Source of the DNA: Bacillota bacterium
Lineage (GTDB): Bacteria > Bacillota > Clostridia > Christensenellales > Aristaeellaceae
Length of the DNA: 64,000 bases
Assembly: GCA_023421395.1 (NCBI GenBank)
Contig: JAEZTL010000041.1
Span: 62,001-126,000, forward strand
Direction: 5' to 3'
Shown: positions 24,129-32,323 of the stretch, in pieces
Numbering within the stretch: the first letter of the stretch is position 1
How the letters are laid out: each line of letters begins with the position of its first letter
Program-made: the position numbers and the translations under genes
The notes under the pieces: generated by a model
The model's database searches: none
What the model was told of the DNA's origin: nothing
Seen by the model: only the letters and a program-made list of their open reading frames with translations

Positions 24129-24456
24129 CCCTTTCGTCCGGAGAATCGTAAGCGGTTACAACTACCCCATGGTTCATGGTAGCGCCACGCATTTCACACA
24201 CTACCTTAGTCGTAAACTTGGGGCTATAGGTTGCGCTCGTTTCTCGCTTTACATATACCTGTCGGTTAGGATGATCCACATGCGAGCTCTTGAAGATTGC
24301 ATCAGGGTCAGAAAGTGTTTCTCCAATTGCAACGCGCAGTCCGTCGTCTTTTATATCGCTATGGCCTACCATAATATGCGCCCAGGACGACTTGCTGAGT
24401 ACTATTCTACGGTTCAATGGATCGACATATGCTTCTGGCAGATTCTCTACGCACAT
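24094..24456 (-). CDS. PBECR-like (barnase/EndoU/colicin/RelE-type) nuclease-fold protein
   Basis: A 120-residue protein with the layout RRIVLSKSSWAHIMVGHSDI, then TLSDPDAIFKSSHV, RQVYVKRE, and a final HGVVVTAYDSPDE. This W-x-x-H-I-x-x-x-H, P-D-x-I, Y-x-K, V-x-T-A-Y order is that of the PBECR family of phage-linked RNase-like domains, some of which are toxins. Candidate catalytic residues are the histidines near the N-terminus and the C-terminal Thr and Tyr. The gene lies between a DUF3467-like and a DUF2283-like gene with overlaps, in a cassette bounded by terminators. Toxicity is inferred, not shown. Confidence 0.5.
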   Translation of the reverse strand: MCVENLPEAYVDPLNRRIVLSKSSWAHIMVGHSDIKDDGLRVAIGETLSDPDAIFKSSHVDHPNRQVYVKRETSATYSPKFTTKVVCEMRGATMNHGVVVTAYDSPDERGGIGECIYKRS

Positions 24457-24457
24457 T

Positions 24458-24709
24458 TTAATTACCCATCTTCGCGTTAGCCGAAGCAGCCTTCTCCGAC
24501 GGCTGGGGACTCAGCCCGCCAGATAGCCCCTTCAGAAACTCTGCCGCCAGCACCTTATTCATAATTACGCGAACAGGGTCTCCGACGTTCTCTGTGCCCG
24601 TCATGGTACCGTCGTCGTTCAGTACAGGGAAAAGCGTATTGAACTCAATAGTAACCTCACTATCATTCGCGGAGATCTTGAAGGCGTTGGCATAGAGAAA
24701 CTGGCTCAT
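24458..24709 (-). CDS. DUF3467-like small protein
   Basis: The frame from ATG 24709 encodes 83 residues: MSQFLYANAFKISANDSEVTIEF, then NVGDPVRVIMNKVLAAEFLKGL and a flexible tail. The A-N-x-F-x-[IV]-S, E-V-x-I-x-F and V-R-V-I-M-x-x-x-x-A-x-x-[FL]-L-x-x-L pattern is like DUF3467, small proteins of unknown role. A TTG at 24772 could extend it, but the ATG reading starts at the conserved block. It is the first gene of the cassette, with the PBECR-like gene one base downstream. Confidence 0.5.
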   Translation of the reverse strand: MSQFLYANAFKISANDSEVTIEFNTLFPVLNDDGTMTGTENVGDPVRVIMNKVLAAEFLKGLSGGLSPQPSEKAASANAKMGN

Positions 24710-24880
24710 ACGCACACATCCATTCTTTGGTAATCTTATTCTAAAGCTACCACACTCCCCGACTTTTTTCAACCATATTTTCCGTTCATCTCTAGTTTTG
24801 GCATAAAAATTGTTCAGAAATTCAAAAGACTCCGTGGATATTTGCTTTTTGGCCTTATAAGCATGCGGTGGTGAAATAAA

Positions 24881-24915
24881 AAAAGCCCCCGCCAGCCTTT
24901 TCGGCCAGCGGGGTT
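24881..24915 (-). terminator. Terminator after the lysis genes
   Basis: On the minus strand a GC-rich stem (CCCCGCTGGCC with GGCTGGCGGGG, some mismatches) and GAAA-type loop are followed by seven T residues. It ends the late operon. The AT-rich 110 bases between it and the DUF3467-like gene show no convincing promoter. Confidence 0.75.
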
Positions 24916-24945
24916 TACTTGTTTGCAGTATGCCGTTCTACCAGT

Positions 24946-25386
24946 CTACGCGCCCAGTTTCGCGAAGGATACCTCGTATGCCCCCATCGCAGCCAGCGCC
25001 ACCACAAAGGCATTGACAAGAACCAATGGCACATCGGGCCACGTCAGGCCCCGGATGATCGCCTGCGCGCCCGCCATCAGCGCGAACGCGATGCCCAGCA
25101 CAAAAACGCGCGTCGGGATCTTCCATATCTTGTCCAGCGGAAGTTTGAGAAACTGTACAATCAGAAGCGTCGCCGCCGTCGCCCCGGCGGTTGTGGCCAG
25201 CATATCCCAGGTGTACGGCGCCACCGGCGTCTCGGGCGGCTCGGTGCTCAGCGCGATCCCGTCCGTGATCGTCGCGTCCCCCTGCGCCAGCGCGATCACC
25301 GGAGCGATGAATAGAACCATCGTGATTATCAGGCACATGGCCATCGTGATCCAAAGAATAGCAGGTACCCCCAGCGTGTTCCGCAT
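24946..25386 (-). CDS. Holin-like membrane protein
   Basis: A 146-residue protein with an N-terminal hydrophobic segment (about residues 10-35, possibly a signal anchor), a polar linker rich in Pro and Thr, and further hydrophobic stretches (about 62-80, 94-110 and 119-138). It has no recognised enzyme motif. Its position after the endolysin and XhlA-like genes at the end of the late operon, and before the late terminator, make it the likely holin. It resembles the long clostridial phage holins in general layout only. Confidence 0.6.
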   Translation of the reverse strand: MRNTLGVPAILWITMAMCLIITMVLFIAPVIALAQGDATITDGIALSTEPPETPVAPYTWDMLATTAGATAATLLIVQFLKLPLDKIWKIPTRVFVLGIAFALMAGAQAIIRGLTWPDVPLVLVNAFVVALAAMGAYEVSFAKLGA

Positions 25387-25454
25387 TGTTGTATCCTCCT
25401 TTGCTTTTGTGGGTTTGTAACTGTCAGAAGGCCGTAAACGGCCCTAGAATCGCT

Positions 25455-25763
25455 TCATCCTGCGCCCCTCCTCTCGGCTGCCTTCGCGCGGTCCAGCGCC
25501 TCCCTGGCCATGCACTCCGTTGCCGTGACCCTCTCGCACAGCTCGGCGTAATCCTCCAGCTGTTTCTCCTGCGTCTTCCCGATCTTCTCCACGCCCTGCA
25601 GGATGTGCTTGATGTCCCGGCGCATGCCCTCCCGCTCTCCGGCGTTCGCTTCGATGTCCTTCCGCCCGTTTCGCCGGGAGTCGCTGATGGACTTGATGAT
25701 GGCCACCATGGTCCCGCACAGCGCCAGCAAACTGGCCATCTGCTCCCACGTTATCCCAGTCAT
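25455..25763 (-). CDS. XhlA-like lysis accessory protein
   Basis: A 102-residue protein starting MTGITWEQMASLLALCGTMV: a short membrane segment (about residues 8-24) is followed by a long charged coiled coil (DIEANAGEREGMRRDIKHIL, LEDYAELCERV). This resembles hemolysin XhlA-type proteins, though the membrane segment here is N-terminal. It lies between endolysin and holin. The start at ATG 25763 has a GGGGGGC-rich ribosome site, and the longer upstream frame overlaps the endolysin and is rejected. Confidence 0.6.
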   Translation of the reverse strand: MTGITWEQMASLLALCGTMVAIIKSISDSRRNGRKDIEANAGEREGMRRDIKHILQGVEKIGKTQEKQLEDYAELCERVTATECMAREALDRAKAAERRGAG

Positions 25764-25786
25764 GCGCCGCCCCCCTCGTCGTTTAA

Positions 25787-26776
25787 TCAGGTCACAGTTT
25801 TCACGTACTTCGCGCTTACGTACCGCTGCTTCCCGTTGTGCAGCACCCCGTACCAGTTCGGGGTGTCTTCGCCGCTGCGCTCGATCGTGTCCCCTTTGTC
25901 CAGTACGGCGCACGTCGCGCCGCTGGTAGAGGGCAGCGTGCGCACCCACACGTCGCCGGTGGCCATCAGCATGCGCGGGGCATCGTCCGGGGCGTCTTCC
26001 GGTTCCTCGTCGTCGCCAGCGTCCACAGCGGCCATCAGCGCCGCGTGCGAGAGCGGGCCATACTCGCCATCCGCCTTAAGCTGGCGCGCGCGCTGGAAGG
26101 CCTTGACGGCGTCTGCGGTGTTGATGCCGTACCAGCCGTCCACGCCGTCGCAGTCGTACCCGATGTCCAGCAGCAGCGCCTGGAGCTCGCGCACGTCCGC
26201 GCCGTGCATCATCGGAGATTTGCGTTTCAGCAGCCGCTTGCCGAGGCTGGAAACCACCTCGGGCGCGCTGGGCGCTTGTCCGGGGGCCTCGTCAGGCAGC
26301 ACCACGCGCTTCACGCCGATCAGCCCGCGGCCCGCGCTGTACCGGCTGTTACAGTAGGATTTCAGGCTGATTCGGCGCGGCCCGATTCCGGAGCCGTGGC
26401 CCCACAGGTACGCCGTGTGCTCGTCCACCATCTCCACGTGGCCGACGCCGTACGGGCGGGATTTGTCGGAGCCCTTGAAGTATAGAAGGTCACCGGGCAT
26501 CAGATCCACAGTCGGGTAGCGTTTGCCGTTGGCAAACTCGATCCATTCGGTGTTTTTGCTATTGACTTGTGCAACAGTGTTGGAGCCGATGTTGATTCCG
26601 GTCGCACGCTGGATTGCCTTGCGAACGGCGCTGGAGCAGTCGCTGCTGCCGGGATCGCCTTCGTTTGGGTGCCCCCAGAAACGCTCCCGCAGCGTGCCGT
26701 TCTGAGAGTACTTGTTTCGCTTCTGGCGCTTTCGCATGTTCCGCGCCATCTGGATTCTCCGGGCATCAACCGCCAT
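25787..26776 (-). CDS. Endolysin: NlpC/P60-like peptidase with PG-binding and SH3 domains
   Basis: A 329-residue lysin. The N-terminal domain has SSDCSSAVRKA with the likely catalytic cysteine, DLLYFKG and GVGHVEMV with the likely histidine, as in NlpC/P60 or CHAP peptidases. A peptidoglycan_binding_1 domain follows (VRELQALLLDIGYDCDGVDGWYG, AVKAFQRARQLKADGEYG), then an acidic linker and a C-terminal SH3b domain (VWVRTLPSTSGATCAVLDKGD, YVSAKYVK). It cuts host peptidoglycan peptides at lysis. The gene is in the lysis module upstream of the XhlA-like and holin-like genes. Confidence 0.9.
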   Translation of the reverse strand: MAVDARRIQMARNMRKRQKRNKYSQNGTLRERFWGHPNEGDPGSSDCSSAVRKAIQRATGINIGSNTVAQVNSKNTEWIEFANGKRYPTVDLMPGDLLYFKGSDKSRPYGVGHVEMVDEHTAYLWGHGSGIGPRRISLKSYCNSRYSAGRGLIGVKRVVLPDEAPGQAPSAPEVVSSLGKRLLKRKSPMMHGADVRELQALLLDIGYDCDGVDGWYGINTADAVKAFQRARQLKADGEYGPLSHAALMAAVDAGDDEEPEDAPDDAPRMLMATGDVWVRTLPSTSGATCAVLDKGDTIERSGEDTPNWYGVLHNGKQRYVSAKYVKTVT

Positions 26777-26932
26777 TTGTATCTCCCTCCCGCCCGTTTC
26801 CGGACAATAAAATAAGCCCCCGTGGGCTTGAAAACCGAATCATCCAACTGTACAATGGTGGTGTGTATCTTGACAGCTCCACACTGTCAAAGGCGAAGCA
26901 CCTTCCGCCGGGCCGTCACAGCGGCGGCCCGG

Positions 26933-27055
26933 CTATTCAGCCAGTTGTGCCGCCACTGCCTCCCTGATCGCCTCCGGCACCTCATCGATGGTGCGCAAGT
27001 TGTTCCGAATCAGCAGGACGTAGACGGGGATCATGCGTTGTTCGATCGGCGTCAC
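26933..27055 (-). CDS. CD1375-like small phage protein
   Basis: A 40-residue protein read from GTG 27055: TPIEQRMIPVYVLLIRN, then TIDEVPEAIREAVAAQL. This is the pattern of the CD1375 family of very small proteins encoded after tail-fibre genes in clostridial phages. Its start overlaps the stop of the upstream reading frame as GTGA, a usual phage coupling. The role is unknown, probably tail-related. It is too short for most gene callers. Confidence 0.75.
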   Translation of the reverse strand: MTPIEQRMIPVYVLLIRNNLRTIDEVPEAIREAVAAQLAE

Positions 27056-27383
27056 AGCATGCCACCTCCCAGCATCAACTCGTACATGCCCGCCAGCGCG
27101 TCGGCCAGCGCGAGGTTGGCGGCCTCAAGCGAGGAGATCCGCTCTTCCGGCGTTGGCTCCGGGGGCAGCGCCGCCGCCTGTCGCGCCGCGATCTCCTCCG
27201 GCGTAAGGCCCTCCACCCATGCCGTGCCGTTCCACCGCGGCCAGTAAACCCCGCGTCGCCGGGAACCGGTGTTTCGATATACTCCGGGTCAGGTTCTCCG
27301 GTTTCCAGTATGGGAGGCGATTCGAAAGGAACGTCCTCGATGAACATACCGGTTTCCGGGTTGATTCTGCGCCATAGCTTCAT
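27052..27383 (-). CDS. Tail-associated accessory protein with an apparent frame break
   Basis: Two frames join into one family-like protein. The first part starts at 27383 (MKLWRRINPETGMFIEDVPF) and runs to PVPGDAG; the second, in the -1 frame, reads VYWPRWNGTAWVEGLTPEE and ends MYELMLGGGML at 27052. The break is at a run of four G (27249-27252, minus strand); one more G would restore a single frame of about 110 residues. The second part ends as GTGA with the CD1375-like gene. It may be an assembly error, a true mutation or, less likely, programmed slippage. The continuing first frame (to 27075) is Arg-rich and not credible. Confidence 0.6.
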
Positions 27384-27402
27384 AATTACGCCTCCCGCTC
27401 AT

Positions 27403-28734
27403 TTACTGATCCGCGCGGAAACATATCCCGGAAATGTCCACGCCGGTAGAAGCTGCCAGTGTTGCATTACATACAACGTTTCCGCCGGGACCAATACTGA
27501 ACATAACAACCTTTGAAAAATCATCTGAACGCGGCAGCGCAAACCATGTAGTTGAACCGGGCCGGTATCCTGCCGGGAATACAAACACATCCACCGACCC
27601 TGCTGCGCTGACAAAACGGCCCTTGCAATGTACAATCCCCGACGCATCTTTGCAGAACCGAACCGGATAACTCGCGTTTTCTGCCCAGCTATTCAGGATT
27701 GTCGGCTGTTTCCAATCCTCCATGTACGGCAGCGCCAGAATGTCAGCCCACGACGGCCGCCAGTCGGTCGCCTCGTTGCCACGCTCGATTTTCATGGCAG
27801 CCATCCAAATTGTTCCGTTTCTCTTTAGCCTGAACCTGAAACCCATCGAGGTAGCGGTGGCTTCGGTGACAGTTACCGTTTTTGAAATGCGTACCCATCG
27901 ACCGTTGTTATCACTTGCGGGCGTCAGATATTCAAATATTTCCGCCAATTGCGTCCCCGCGGCATTGTGAAAAGTAACTCCCGCGGATATTTGTGGCCCG
28001 GCGCTGTCAACCGTCGCGTAATTATCCATATACAGCCAGACGGAAAACGTGAACACTTCTCCAACTGCGACGGGCGTGCGCCATTGCGGTAATGGTTCGA
28101 AATATCTCTGTTCGTCCGTTGCTAATCCAGACAACAAAAACTTAATCGAACTTGCCCCGAATAACTTTTTGGTTGTATCGCGCGTTATACCGGTTGCCAG
28201 CGTCCACCCGTCCGTATTCGCGTAAAATCCGCTATTGTATAGTAGGTTCAGCCCCGCGCCCATGTTCGCGGCAACTTGGGCGGCTTTGGTGGCCGCTTCA
28301 GCGGCCGGTACCGCCGCAAGTAGCTGCTCAAGGCTCGGAATGGCCGTGCCGGGGTCAATGATGGAACCGCCTACGCCCTGTCGCACCTGAACGATTTTAT
28401 CCAGCAAGGTCACGGTTCCGATGGTCGGGGAGGTTACCTTCAGCACGCAGCGAAGCGGCCCCGGTACCGCGTAGCAGGTTGACAGCATCGTGTACGCGCA
28501 GACATTGCCTTCCGCCGTGCCCACAAGCATTACCGTGTTCCCGTCGCCCCGGGTGAAATATGCCGTCGCCGTCGCCCCGGTCAAATCAGCGGGCACCCCG
28601 TTCCGCGTGATGAGAACCATCCACGTATGCGCCAGGTTGTCCCCCGGCAGCGCGAGCACGTTTGGCGCAAGCACAGAAACAGCCTGATCGCCCTTCGCCA
28701 GATCGACGGTGTACGCAAGCAGCCAGTTTTCCAT
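27403..28734 (-). CDS. BppU-type baseplate/receptor-binding protein
   Basis: A 443-residue tail-tip protein. The N-terminal 120 residues match the baseplate upper protein (BppU) domain: polar beta-strands with DLTGATATAYFTRGDG and LLDKIVQVRQG. An Ala-rich linker follows, then a carbohydrate-binding jelly-roll-like region (NLLYNSGFYANTDGWTLATG, FTFSVWLYMDN, MKIERGNEATDWRPS) and a C-terminal tip domain (GIVHCKGRFVSAAG, FVFPAGYRPG). The sugar-binding module suggests host wall or capsule recognition. It is the last large structural gene, after the three fibre paralogues. Confidence 0.8.
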   Translation of the reverse strand: MENWLLAYTVDLAKGDQAVSVLAPNVLALPGDNLAHTWMVLITRNGVPADLTGATATAYFTRGDGNTVMLVGTAEGNVCAYTMLSTCYAVPGPLRCVLKVTSPTIGTVTLLDKIVQVRQGVGGSIIDPGTAIPSLEQLLAAVPAAEAATKAAQVAANMGAGLNLLYNSGFYANTDGWTLATGITRDTTKKLFGASSIKFLLSGLATDEQRYFEPLPQWRTPVAVGEVFTFSVWLYMDNYATVDSAGPQISAGVTFHNAAGTQLAEIFEYLTPASDNNGRWVRISKTVTVTEATATSMGFRFRLKRNGTIWMAAMKIERGNEATDWRPSWADILALPYMEDWKQPTILNSWAENASYPVRFCKDASGIVHCKGRFVSAAGSVDVFVFPAGYRPGSTTWFALPRSDDFSKVVMFSIGPGGNVVCNATLAASTGVDISGICFRADQ

Positions 28735-28747
28735 TGTCGCTCCCCCC

Positions 28748-29368
28748 TTATGCGATCTTGAACAGGTTCGCGTTCAGATCTTCGCAGGTGTTTTCGATGG
28801 ATGCGTCCCGCGTGACCCCGAAGGTGATTAAGTCGCCCACGGCAAGCGTGGCCAGGCCGAACCCGCATACCCGCTGCCCGATGGCACTGCTTTTGTTGGT
28901 ATACACGCGGCCGATTTCTCCGATGTTGACCGCGTTTTTCTTCCACACCACCCTGGCGTCGGTATTGGTCAAAAACGCATCGCATACCAGGAAATATGTT
29001 CCCGCCACCAGGCAAGTCAGGCCGTTGGCCGAATCCACGCTGAACAGGGGCGTTTGCCGCTGATAGCCAATCGAATAACCCGTGAACAGCGTGCCGATTC
29101 CGGTGTTCGCAGCGCGCGCGAAGCACATGTCCTGCGATGCCTCGATCTGTGCAATTCCGGCGTTTGCCGCGCTCTGAAGCGCCAGCGCTCCGGCCTGTGC
29201 CGTGTTCAGGGCGGATGTTTTCGCCGTGATTTCGGCGGTCTGCGCCGTCAGCGTAAGCGCGTTTGAGGAGGTCTTCGCATCGGCCTCCTGCACCCCGGTT
29301 TCGATGTTGTTCAGCGCGGCGGCGGTCGGTTTATCGCCCATCACCCACGTCTTCCGGTTGTAAGCCAT
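28748..29368 (-). CDS. C1q-like tail fibre protein, paralogue 1
   Basis: A 206-residue protein. The N-terminal motif YNRKTWVMGDKPTAAALNNIE is shared in pattern with the next two genes. An Ala- and Thr-rich helical stalk follows (about 25-80), then a jelly-roll head of C1q/TNF type (GYQRQTPLFSVDSANGLTCLVAGTYFLVCDAF, VVWKKNAVNIGEIGR, LITFGVTRDASIE). Such proteins form trimers at the tail tip and probably bind the host surface. It is on the same operon as the baseplate genes. Confidence 0.72.
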   Translation of the reverse strand: MAYNRKTWVMGDKPTAAALNNIETGVQEADAKTSSNALTLTAQTAEITAKTSALNTAQAGALALQSAANAGIAQIEASQDMCFARAANTGIGTLFTGYSIGYQRQTPLFSVDSANGLTCLVAGTYFLVCDAFLTNTDARVVWKKNAVNIGEIGRVYTNKSSAIGQRVCGFGLATLAVGDLITFGVTRDASIENTCEDLNANLFKIA

Positions 29369-29376
29369 ACTTCACC

Positions 29377-30009
29377 TCACGCTATTTTCCGGATTGCGAT
29401 CATGCCATCGCTCCCCGAGATGGATATGCCCCCGCCGCCAATCAGCGTTACCCGGATGCCGATCTGGAACCCGGCGGCGCGGTTTATCACCATATGATCA
29501 GATACGGTGAATACGCTGCGGTATCCGCTCCCCTCGCCGCCATACGTCAGAATCAGCAGCTGATCGTCAATGCGCGTAAGCTCCGCAGCCGACGCGATCA
29601 GCCGGGCAGACCGCATGACCTGATATGTGCCCGCCTGAAGCAGTTCGATGTTCCCGCCGTTGTTTTTGTACAGCAGGGAGTTATTGACTCGCGTCGTGAA
29701 CCCGGAGAAATTCCGGGTGACGGACGTCGCGGTGGATGCCGCCGCGGTGGCATCGTTAAAAAAACTCCACCCATCCACCGAGATCCCCGGCGGCACGACC
29801 TGCGACAGGATAGAATTGCCGCTGGAAACATTAGCATTGATCTGGCCGATCGCGTTCCCGGCATCGTTCAGCGCCAGCGCGGTATCCCCGCCCGCTGTTT
29901 CATGGGTGCCGTTCAAAAGGTTCAGGCCCTCGATCGCGCCCTCCATTTTGTTCAGACGCTCAATCGAAAGCCTGTTTCCCGCCGCCCAATTGGTTTTTGT
30001 GTACGGCAT
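29377..30009 (-). CDS. C1q-like tail fibre protein, paralogue 2
   Basis: A 210-residue protein starting at ATG 30009 (PYTKTNWAAGNRLSIERLNKMEGAIEGL) with an AGGAGG site. The same plan as its neighbours: N-terminal T-K-x-x-W motif, a helical stalk, then a beta-rich head (NGGNIELLQAGTYQVMRSARLIAS, GSGYRSVFTVSDHMVINRAAGFQIGIRVTL-like segments). The head diverges strongly from the other two copies, as expected if each binds a different surface structure. Confidence 0.7.
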   Translation of the reverse strand: MPYTKTNWAAGNRLSIERLNKMEGAIEGLNLLNGTHETAGGDTALALNDAGNAIGQINANVSSGNSILSQVVPPGISVDGWSFFNDATAAASTATSVTRNFSGFTTRVNNSLLYKNNGGNIELLQAGTYQVMRSARLIASAAELTRIDDQLLILTYGGEGSGYRSVFTVSDHMVINRAAGFQIGIRVTLIGGGGISISGSDGMIAIRKIA

Positions 30010-30017
30010 ATGTCCTC

Positions 30018-30662
30018 CTATAGCCTCCGGACAGTCGCATAAAACCGCCATACCGACGCGCCGCTTCCGAGCTCGAACACAAAGGAGATTTGCGCCCCTG
30101 CCTCCACGTACCGCACGACGTTGGCGCTGACGATGGCGATCTCCTGCGCGCCGGAAACGTCCGGGAACTTGATCAGCTTGATTCGCTCAAACGATACGCC
30201 ATTTTTGTAAATGCGCAGCGTCGCCTCCGGGCCGTAGATCGACATGTTGAACTGGAACATGTAGTATCCTGCCATCGTGATCTTAAAGGCCGACGAGCTG
30301 ACGTACTGATACGGAAAACTCCCGATGAGGGACCTTGTATACCCGTTCAGGGTCACCGCCGACCCCGGCCCCACGGCAGTACCATCCCGCATGATCAGCA
30401 TGGCGTTCCTGGCGTTGAATACGTTTTGCGCCTGCGTAGCCAATGCCTTATACCCAGCTGAAGCCGTTGCCTTCGCCTGCGCATCCGTCCTCAGCGCCTG
30501 GGCGCGCCTGTAAACGGAGTTGGCGTTCGCCGCATCGTATCCCGCCCCGGTCGTCTCCGCCTGCGCCACGGCCGCCCGGATGCCCTCCTCCGCGTTGTTC
30601 AGCCATGCGGGCGCGTCCGCGCCGCTCTCGCCGTTCGCCCAGGTATGTTTTGTATAGCTCAT
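30018..30662 (-). CDS. C1q-like tail fibre protein, paralogue 3
   Basis: A 214-residue protein starting SYTKHTWANGESGADAPAWLNNAEEGI. An Ala-rich stalk (about 28-82) is followed by a beta-sandwich head (SSAFKITMAGYYMFQFNMSI, ATLRIYKNGVSFERI, YVEAGAQISFVFELGSGAS) of C1q/TNF type. It is the first of three tandem paralogues after the baseplate hub gene, which it follows with a gap of one base. Role: trimeric fibre or tail-tip adhesin, by analogy. Confidence 0.72.
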   Translation of the reverse strand: MSYTKHTWANGESGADAPAWLNNAEEGIRAAVAQAETTGAGYDAANANSVYRRAQALRTDAQAKATASAGYKALATQAQNVFNARNAMLIMRDGTAVGPGSAVTLNGYTRSLIGSFPYQYVSSSAFKITMAGYYMFQFNMSIYGPEATLRIYKNGVSFERIKLIKFPDVSGAQEIAIVSANVVRYVEAGAQISFVFELGSGASVWRFYATVRRL

Positions 30663-30663
30663 G

Positions 30664-32319
30664 TCAGTACCTCAGCGCGGATGTCACGCGCAGCCCACCC
30701 TCGAAACTCATGGTCTGCTTCGCCATCCGCGCGGTCTTCGTCGTGCCGTCTCGAAGCGTGATGGTCACAAAGTCCCCGGTTTCCAGCGCCGGATCTCCGC
30801 GCCATGGCATGTTCGCCCATTTCCTGTGGTAGCCGTGGTATTTCAGCACCGACCACGCCAAATTCTTGAAGTGCTGCGCGGAGGCCGATGTGAAGACCGC
30901 CGAGATCGGATTCCCGGAAATCGTCTGTTCCTGTATCCCGTTCTTCGTTTCTTCCGTGGCGTCGTTTTTCATCGCCTCCAGGCTGTCGCCTGTGCCATAC
31001 TTCACGCGCACCCTCGTCGGCCCGCCGGCGTTGTCGGTGGTTTTCAGTCCGCCGAAGTAGGCCCCGGGGCCTATCGAAAGAACCGGGGTTTTGAAAAGCC
31101 CGCTCTCGGCCGCGTTCTCGGTGATCAGGTTGGCCACGCAGCGGATCTTCATGTCCCGTGTCTGCTGGATCGACCCGTTCACCATCTGCGCAGCCTGCCG
31201 GAGCACCTGTCGGCAGGACGCGCCATTGAAATCCGGCGCGGTCGGGATCGACAGGCTGCCATAGGCGGCGTCAAACGTGAATTCGATGCCGAATCCCGCG
31301 CATGCGAACACATCCGCGATCAGCGCGGACAGCGTCGCGGGGTAGGTCAGCGAGGATGTTTTCGCGTAGGCCACGCCGTCAAGGCCGGTCAGCATGTCCG
31401 TGGCCTTGATGGTGATCGGGATCTCGCCGTCTTCCTCGCCCCAGTTGGATACAAAGTACGTGCCCATCGGCACCATCTCGCTGCTGCCGTCGTCGTAGAC
31501 GAGCCCGGCAAAGATCTGGATGCGCTTTTTGCGCATGTCCAGCCCGTAGACGATCCCGGAGGCGTTCGCCTTCGAGTACCTGCGGTCCGAGTTGTCCAAC
31601 TTCAGCGTCAGCGTGCCGGACAGGCAGGAGCCGACCTCTACCGATGCGCTGGCCTCCATCTCTTCGTCCGGGATCATGGTCAGGATGCGGTCGCCGCTGG
31701 TCACCACCTCCGCCGCCCCCGAATAACACTCGGTGATCTTGCACGTCCGCTCGGCGCTGGACCATTTTTTTACGATCAGCCGGATGGTTTTTACGGCGGT
31801 CACCTCCGGGTATGTTTCGCCGGAGACGAGCGTCAGCGCGGGCGATGCGTTCCCCGTGACCGCCCAGCGCCCGATCTCCGTGCCGGATGCGTTCAAAAAT
31901 GCCACGTCGAAGTCTACCGCGTACTCGTTCAACCGCTGGTCGAAGGCAACAGTAAAATGGTTCACCCTTGTCGGCGCCGTCAGCGTCATGGCGATGATTT
32001 CTTGCACCGCAAACGTACCGCCCGTCCCGGACAGCTGCGTTCCGACGTACCCGGTCTGCCCGTAGATCTTCGACGCGACGTATTTCGCATCGCCCACGAT
32101 CCATGCGCTGTCCAGCGATGCGTAGGCGTAATCCGGCTGCAGTACGCCGTCTGAAAGCTGCGCAGGCTTCGACGTCTCGTCTGCCGTCGGCGTCGTGACG
32201 CTTGAGATTCCGGAATCGAGAATCGAACCCGTCAAATCTATCCGCGCCATTACCTGCATGCGCCGAGACACAAGCGCATTAAGCACCGCGGCGCGCCACT
32301 CGCTGGATACGGACAGCAT
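30664..32319 (-). CDS. Tail-tip/baseplate hub protein
   Basis: A 551-residue structural protein directly downstream of the distal-tail-like protein. The middle holds repeated beta-rich hub-like segments (VEVGSCLSGTLTLKLDNSDRRYSKANASG, PMGTYFVSNWGEEDGEIPITIKATDML), and the start MLSVSSEWRAAVLNALVSRRMQVMARIDLTG is typical of phage minor structural proteins. In siphoviruses of Firmicutes the gene in this place encodes the gp27-like hub or tail-associated lysin. No lysin active site is visible, so only the hub role is proposed. Confidence 0.72.
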   Translation of the reverse strand: MLSVSSEWRAAVLNALVSRRMQVMARIDLTGSILDSGISSVTTPTADETSKPAQLSDGVLQPDYAYASLDSAWIVGDAKYVASKIYGQTGYVGTQLSGTGGTFAVQEIIAMTLTAPTRVNHFTVAFDQRLNEYAVDFDVAFLNASGTEIGRWAVTGNASPALTLVSGETYPEVTAVKTIRLIVKKWSSAERTCKITECYSGAAEVVTSGDRILTMIPDEEMEASASVEVGSCLSGTLTLKLDNSDRRYSKANASGIVYGLDMRKKRIQIFAGLVYDDGSSEMVPMGTYFVSNWGEEDGEIPITIKATDMLTGLDGVAYAKTSSLTYPATLSALIADVFACAGFGIEFTFDAAYGSLSIPTAPDFNGASCRQVLRQAAQMVNGSIQQTRDMKIRCVANLITENAAESGLFKTPVLSIGPGAYFGGLKTTDNAGGPTRVRVKYGTGDSLEAMKNDATEETKNGIQEQTISGNPISAVFTSASAQHFKNLAWSVLKYHGYHRKWANMPWRGDPALETGDFVTITLRDGTTKTARMAKQTMSFEGGLRVTSALRY

Positions 32320-32323
32320 CGTC

